Positions 58,590-64,000 of a DNA stretch of 64,000 nt are shown piece by piece; positions within the stretch are counted from its first letter, which is position 1, and every line of letters starts with the position of its first letter. Made by a program: the position numbers and the translations under genes. Where the stretch lies: NCBI GenBank assembly GCA_009760855.2, contig WPIO01000051.1, positions 180,001 to 244,000 of the forward strand, read 5' to 3'. Origin of the DNA: Cristatella mucedo. Lineage: Eukaryota > Bryozoa > Phylactolaemata > Cristatellidae. The notes under the pieces were generated by a model. That model worked only from the letters and a program-made list of their open reading frames with translations, was not told the origin of the DNA and searched no databases.

Positions 58590-59285
58590 GTTAAATATAC
58601 GTCTCGTCTTGACTTCTGTAACTCACTGCTTGCTGGCCTACTGGCATGTGCAATCAGGTGCTTACAGCTGGTGCAAAACTCGGCAGCTAGGCTTGTCTGT
58701 CGTTGAGTGTCGCAGTTGCCATATCGCACCACTTCTTGCCGACCTGCACTGGCTACCAGTCAACCAACGAATCGACTTGAAGGTTTTGTCGCTCACTTTT
58801 ATGTCACTTTATTCTTTGGCTCCAGCCTATCTCTCAGATCTACCCCCCACCCACGCCAAGCATCGTACCACCCACTTTTCGGAATCCACCAGTTTATCAA
58901 TACCACATACAAACCTCAGATCTTTTTTGGAGACCATGCATTTCGTTCGTATGCTCCCAAAGCCTGGAACTCACTCCCGACTTGCATCACAACATACCCT
59001 GATTGGACCAAATTTAAAAAGAACTTTAAAACACCTATTTAGGACAGCATTTAGTGGGTCCCTGTAATTCGTCTTTCATGTGCTTATGCGTGCTGACACT
59101 GTGCTTGCTGCCACTAAGAACACTTACATACTGAATCTGTGCATGCCACCCCTAACCATGTTATTCATGTTGTTTATCAAGCATGATATTACTCACCATT
59201 CAATCGCGTTTCCCTTAGCAGCAAATGTAAAGTGCCTAGAAAGAGATTGAGTTCTCTGAGGGCGCTTTATCAAGTGCATTTTTAT
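58590..59285 (+). pseudogene. L2-like LINE C-terminus and 3' UTR
   Basis: DFCNSLLAGLLACAI-type start, SGAYSWCKT (shifted frame), HWLPVNQRIDLKVLSL, AYLSDLPPTHAKHR, MHFVRMLPKPGTHS (shifted frame), then the GTGCTTATGCGTGCTGACAC 3' UTR and GAGATTGAGTTCTCTGAG with (ATT)n. Two frameshifts. Confidence 0.85.
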
Positions 59286-59294
59286 TATCATTAT

Positions 59295-59650
59295 TATTGT
59301 CTGCAACCCAAGAGAACTGAATCTCGTTCAGGGCTTTATACATATACTGAAAAAGCTGACCAACTGATTTTTACTCACGCGCAATTTCAGCAAGCATAGG
59401 CACATATAGGACGATTCACACGGACACAGCAAATGCAGTGAAGAACCGGTTGGTTTAGCGCCTCCTATTACAAGCACTCAAGTCAGCAGTTGACGTGAAC
59501 TCACACGGTAGTTATCTCCACACTCTGGAAGCATAACAAGTCATAAGGCACAGTATCCATAAGTTTTGAGATGGATTATCGGTATAGCTAAACGTCAAGA
59601 GTCAGAAGAGTAGGTGATACTACAAGGGTAAGTATTTCAGATAGCTGCCG
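59295..59650 (-). mobile_element. LINE 3' part (L2-like), degraded
   Basis: Antisense tail (CAAGAGAACTGAATCTCGTT) and C-terminal block. Its inner part (59560-59650) is the point where copy 1 resumes at 18016, so copy 1 carries a truncated version of this LINE. Confidence 0.65.
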
Positions 59651-59854
59651 ATGTTGACAACCATCATTCAAAAACAGCAAACATGGAGTTCAAATCTGCA
59701 GCCATGTCCTAACAGTACAAAGACGGCATTTTGCTTTACGGCAGTGTCACTCATACAATCAAAGACAGTCACGATATCATACCGGACAGCCACGAAAATG
59801 AAAATAGAAGATATGATCTAGGTCAGCTGTCCTTTATAAAGAATAATATCAATG

Positions 59855-60205
59855 ATAATAATAATAAAGCACTTGTTCAGAGACTTGCACACTAGCTTTG
59901 AGAACACAATCTCTGTCCAGGCACTTCACATTATCTGGCAATAAAGCATAGAAGATAATCAGTGACTCACACTTTATTAAAATAAAAATCGGGCGGAAGA
60001 AGCAAAGACTGTGAGGAGGTGGATATTTAGATTTGCTTTTAATATCGTCCAGTCAGTGGGTGTAATGATGTCAATTGCAAAAGAGCACTAGGATGCAGAT
60101 GCGCAGGCACTGAAGGTACGGCCTCCGAAGGATTTCAGGTTGTTTAGAGGCATAGCTAAGCGACTACAGTCACAGAGAAGGTGGTGTGGGAGGAAGCCTG
60201 GAAGG
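59855..60205 (-). mobile_element. LINE 3' part (L2-like)
   Basis: Duplicate of 18325-18720: (AAT)n, AAGCACTTGTTCAGAGACTT, and the antisense of the FPDWT..K-type C-terminus. A poly-C run at 60431-60445 lies downstream. Confidence 0.65.
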
Positions 60206-61192
60206 TGCATGAGCAGAGAAAGATGTGGCCTAAAAGTGAAGCCTAAATCTTAGTCGAAGCACTGCATGACTAGGAAGGAGCCAACTTACTTCCCACGCGA
60301 AATCGCTAAAGGCTTATCCTGAGAGTTCAGCTAAGCAAAACCAGCCCCGAAACGTTACTAGTTGTATTCGATGTAATCAAACAACTCGGGGGCTCATGTC
60401 CAGATGCCACGTGGTATTGTAACACAACCCCCGCCCCCCCCCCCCTGATATTCGTAGCTAGCAAAGTTTACCTAACAAATACAACAAGCTACCAAACTCT
60501 GAGGTAAAGCTATTGCACTTGCAATTCCACTACATATCCATCCTACTTCAAACATTCAACCTTAGGCCGCACAGCATTCGAGAGCTTTACATAATGGCCA
60601 ACACTGAACAAGCCAGAAATCGCGATAAATAAGATCACAGTACATTGAAGGCTAGTACACAGTCTATTTGGTGCAGGCGACCGAGTATGGGCATTGTTCC
60701 CCCATGCCTAAAATGGTGTAAGGTTGCCACTTTCAAGGAAACATAAGGCATTTCGACTGTTTTTTTAATATTAATCTCATTAGATACATCTATGCAGAGA
60801 ATAGTGAACTCATAAGCCCTTGTATTGACAGAACTAACGGTAGCATGGGCAGACACCAAGGCTTCAACCACTTACCTCGTAATCGAACAATCCACTTTAG
60901 GTCGGTCAACTACTTTGGAGTACACTTGAGTGCACTTGCATTCTTGCCTCACAAACAGCTACACAGTTTCGTCACGGTCAAAAAAACAAAGCAAGGTCAA
61001 GTGTGGACGACAGAATAGGAACGTGTCCCAGGCTATCCAGTCTCCCTCTCCATTCCAACAGCAAAGGCCCGGGGCTTCTATACATGCTGACCCCACAAGC
61101 AGTAACGGCTGTGCTATGAACAGAATCCTGTCAGAGGCAAGTACATCGCAGGCAAAGCAGGCTAAGCCTAGGCCTTAGCCCACTGATAAGGT

Positions 61193-61362
<170 letters not shown>

Positions 61363-61499
61363 CTATCCAATATAATCGCCAATGTAATCGCCAAGTAAGG
61401 TTTCATTTTCAGGCAGCTGACACGTTGCTGCACCTTCTACTTGTATTCGTCCCAGCAATCTAGCAAGACGAACCGCATCTATTGCTCACAATCACGATT

Positions 61500-61745
61500 A
61501 GATGGCAACAAACCTTCTCAAATTTAATTACTATAAAACAAACTTACTAGTTGTGAGCAAAACTAGCATTAGACAAAAACGGAAAGCTTGACCTAAATAT
61601 GGGCAGGGCCAGCATAACTCATGCAGCATCTGTGCGCACTCTGAGTTTCCTGTTCCAGATGGACCTTTCACTGGATGACCACATCCGCTCCACAGTCAAG
61701 CTTATCTATTTTCAGCTAGGTACAATTGCAAAATCTCGGGCTACA
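61500..61745 (+). mobile_element. L2-like LINE fragment, truncated
   Basis: Counterpart of 20640-21230 without the gag-like insertion. Reads DGNKPSQI...TNLLVVSKTS-like residues and SFLFQMDLSLDDHIRSTVKL near 61645-61705. Confidence 0.65.
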
Positions 61746-62139
61746 ACTGCCACTACTAGAAATGCATTAGGTTGCACATACAATGGGCAAGGACCATTAC
61801 AGCTCCATCTGACAGCCAGTCACTTACGCAGGTGGCAGTGACTCGGGGCGACTTGACCAGTCCCAGATCCAGTCGGCGACTTTCTGCTCCTGCAAAAAAC
61901 GGAGCCCTTTATGGCTGCAAAGCAGCTTTGAGAAATACTCATCTCTGCTTCTTCTCGGCACTGACATCAGCTAAGCTCCACAAAAACCTGTTGGACAAGC
62001 AAGCCATTTGTCACTGTCCATTGTTCACAATAGCACACTAAAGCTGCATGCAGAAAACGTTGTAATCTGATATGCACACTTTGAATTCACTCAGCTGTGA
62101 GAGGAGTTAGCAGCCAAACTCTGCTTGAGCTGCATAAGA

Positions 62140-62790
62140 ACAGGCCATTTGTATGGCACCCTAAGAGAACAGAATCTCTATCCAGGTGCTTTACAATTCA
62201 CTTCAAGCATGCCAATAACCAAGGGTCACTGTGACATGCATGTATCACGCTTGGACAAGCATGCAAAAGTAGACAAATATAATGCTTTGGCTAAGGTGCT
62301 AAAGCAATGATGATACTCAATAGATACTCAATGCAAACGGGTTAGTTAGTAGGACCACTGGCTACTGTAGCATGTCCTAAATCATGCACAGGTAATAATT
62401 TAACAAAGTTTAACAGGAACAAAAAGACAAGCGCTCTCACTAGAACTGGGGAAGCTGACCGGAACCGTGCATGTTAAGCTGACACTTGAAGGATTTCAGG
62501 TCGCTGCAGGCAGTGACCGTAGCTGGCAGGGGGTTACAGACTTTTTGTGCATACGAATTGCAGGCCTGATCACAAAAATATTCCAATTACGAGAAAGGGA
62601 AGGCAAGACGACTAGACGCTAAGGAGCGGAGGGTGACAGAGCACGTGACTGGAGAAGCGAGGACATCTGATAGAAAGGCAGGTGCAAGCGAGTGGCACGA
62701 CCTGTAGACAGAGGTTCTCGACACCGATTCGATGCTCGATAGGCAGCCAGCAAAGCTCAGATGGCAGCGGCAGCTACACCCTACGTGGAG
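62140..62790 (-). pseudogene. L2-like LINE C-terminus and tail
   Basis: On the minus strand, SIESVSRTSVYRSCHSLAPA and FLSDVLASPVTCSVTLRSLA lead to SSRLAFPFS, a degraded C-terminal block and the tail near 62140 (GATAGAGATTCTGTTCTCTT). Copy 1 keeps only the tail part (22465-22620). Confidence 0.65.
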
Positions 62791-63559
62791 CCTACACGTC
62801 GCGACGAATTGCTGAAAAAGCTTCTCACTGTCTCGTGTCAGGAGAATACTGCAAAAAGCGTCTGGTCAACAAACTGATTATAATGACAAGGAAGAAATCA
62901 GGGTCGTGTGGTCCTGTAACCGGAAAAGGTACGAACTCAAACGGCACTCTCGTGAATCGATGGGGCCCACAAACGAGTAGCGATCACGAGGCCGCACGAG
63001 TCAAACGCAGCCGGATCGATGACCATGCACAGCCGAGGTTCTTTGCAAGTTCTTTGCAAGCTGCTGACATTTCAACAAGTGCAGACAGGGTCAACTTGCA
63101 AAGCCGTGCCTGCTTCCACACAGAACCGTTTGATCACAGCTTTTGGAGCCAGACATGGCACAGCTGCAGTCAGACCCTAGTGCCAAGTGCCAAGTGCCAA
63201 TTGCTTCCCTCTCAGCATTCCTCCCACCCAGCTAGCCAGCCAGGGCAGGGTCACCCACCAATCGTTAGCTCAAATACATACACTGCTGGCAGGTGCAGCC
63301 AGGCAGCCAATATTTGCCCCGGCCACGGGTACTAGCCAGCCTATCCAGGAATCACGACAGTCAACAGCTAGTCATCATCACAGCCTGAACCGAGTCCTTT
63401 GTCTGCATAAATGCTTTTTGGATTCAGGACTTCGATTCATTTAGGACTTCGGATTGTGACAGCTGCCATGTCCCTGACCGGGCTCCTGGGCATTACCTCC
63501 TCAAGTCAAGTCGGTGCATTTTCGGCTGAGGAGCATTGCACTCACAGCTCAGGGCCCCA

Positions 63560-63986
<427 letters not shown>

Positions 63987-64000
63987 CCTCTATCCAATAT

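Noticed and set aside
62682-63335. 217-codon ORF, the longest in the window
   Set aside because: It crosses a LINE fragment in antisense and duplicate-copy sequence. The aligned region in copy 1 (22.6-23.25 kb) does not keep the same frame open throughout.

Overview
This window looks like intergenic and intronic DNA from an invertebrate, probably marine, metazoan. The evidence is indirect. There are exon-like coding pieces with eukaryotic splice signals, many degraded L2/CR1-type non-LTR retrotransposons, several tRNA-derived SINE families, a hAT DNA transposon, long (CT)n/(TA)n/(AC)n microsatellites, a ~170-bp satellite, and no long intact gene. I cannot name the species. No bacterial operon, CRISPR array, rRNA gene or convincing functional tRNA gene is visible.

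Layout. 0-1.2 kb: purine-rich DNA, then the first coding exon (minus strand) of an FAD-dependent amine oxidase (polyamine/spermine-oxidase-like) that runs off the left edge. 1.2-4.0 kb: decayed ~170-bp tandem satellite. 4.3-7.2 kb: a nearly complete hAT transposon with terminal inverted repeats, an 8-bp target-site duplication and a broken TTF-finger transposase. 8.6-33.4 kb: retroelement-rich DNA (LINE, SINE, LTR-element scraps), including the first copy of a segmental duplication (10.9-12.2 and 15.7-23.8 kb). 33.6-34.3 kb: a GC-rich ORF with bZIP-like features. 35-38 kb: LINE and SINE copies and a small poly-Ala ORF. 38.5-45.4 kb: AT-rich, with LINE relics and the remains of a Polinton/adintovirus-like element (fibre-like and integrase-like pieces). 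45.5-64 kb: more LINEs and SINEs and the second duplication copy (47.0-48.15 and 53.85-63.83 kb). That copy contains a probable exon of a BNIP3/NIX-type mitophagy receptor on the minus strand, which the first copy lacks.

Host genes represented by exon-like pieces are at most four: amine oxidase exon 1, the BNIP3-like exon, the bZIP-like ORF and the 50-codon ORF at 37.4 kb. They are unrelated in function and nothing suggests co-regulation. Most of the structure comes from mobile-element insertion and from rearrangement at (CT)n tracts. Two such tracts in duplication copy 1 appear as one hybrid tract in copy 2, and the right edge of the window looks like the start of another ~2.6-kb iteration whose breakpoint also lies in a (CT)n tract.

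SINE-A, SINE-B and SINE-C are labels used only here. Boundaries of degraded elements are approximate (tens of bases). All homology calls come from reading motifs by eye; no database search was run.
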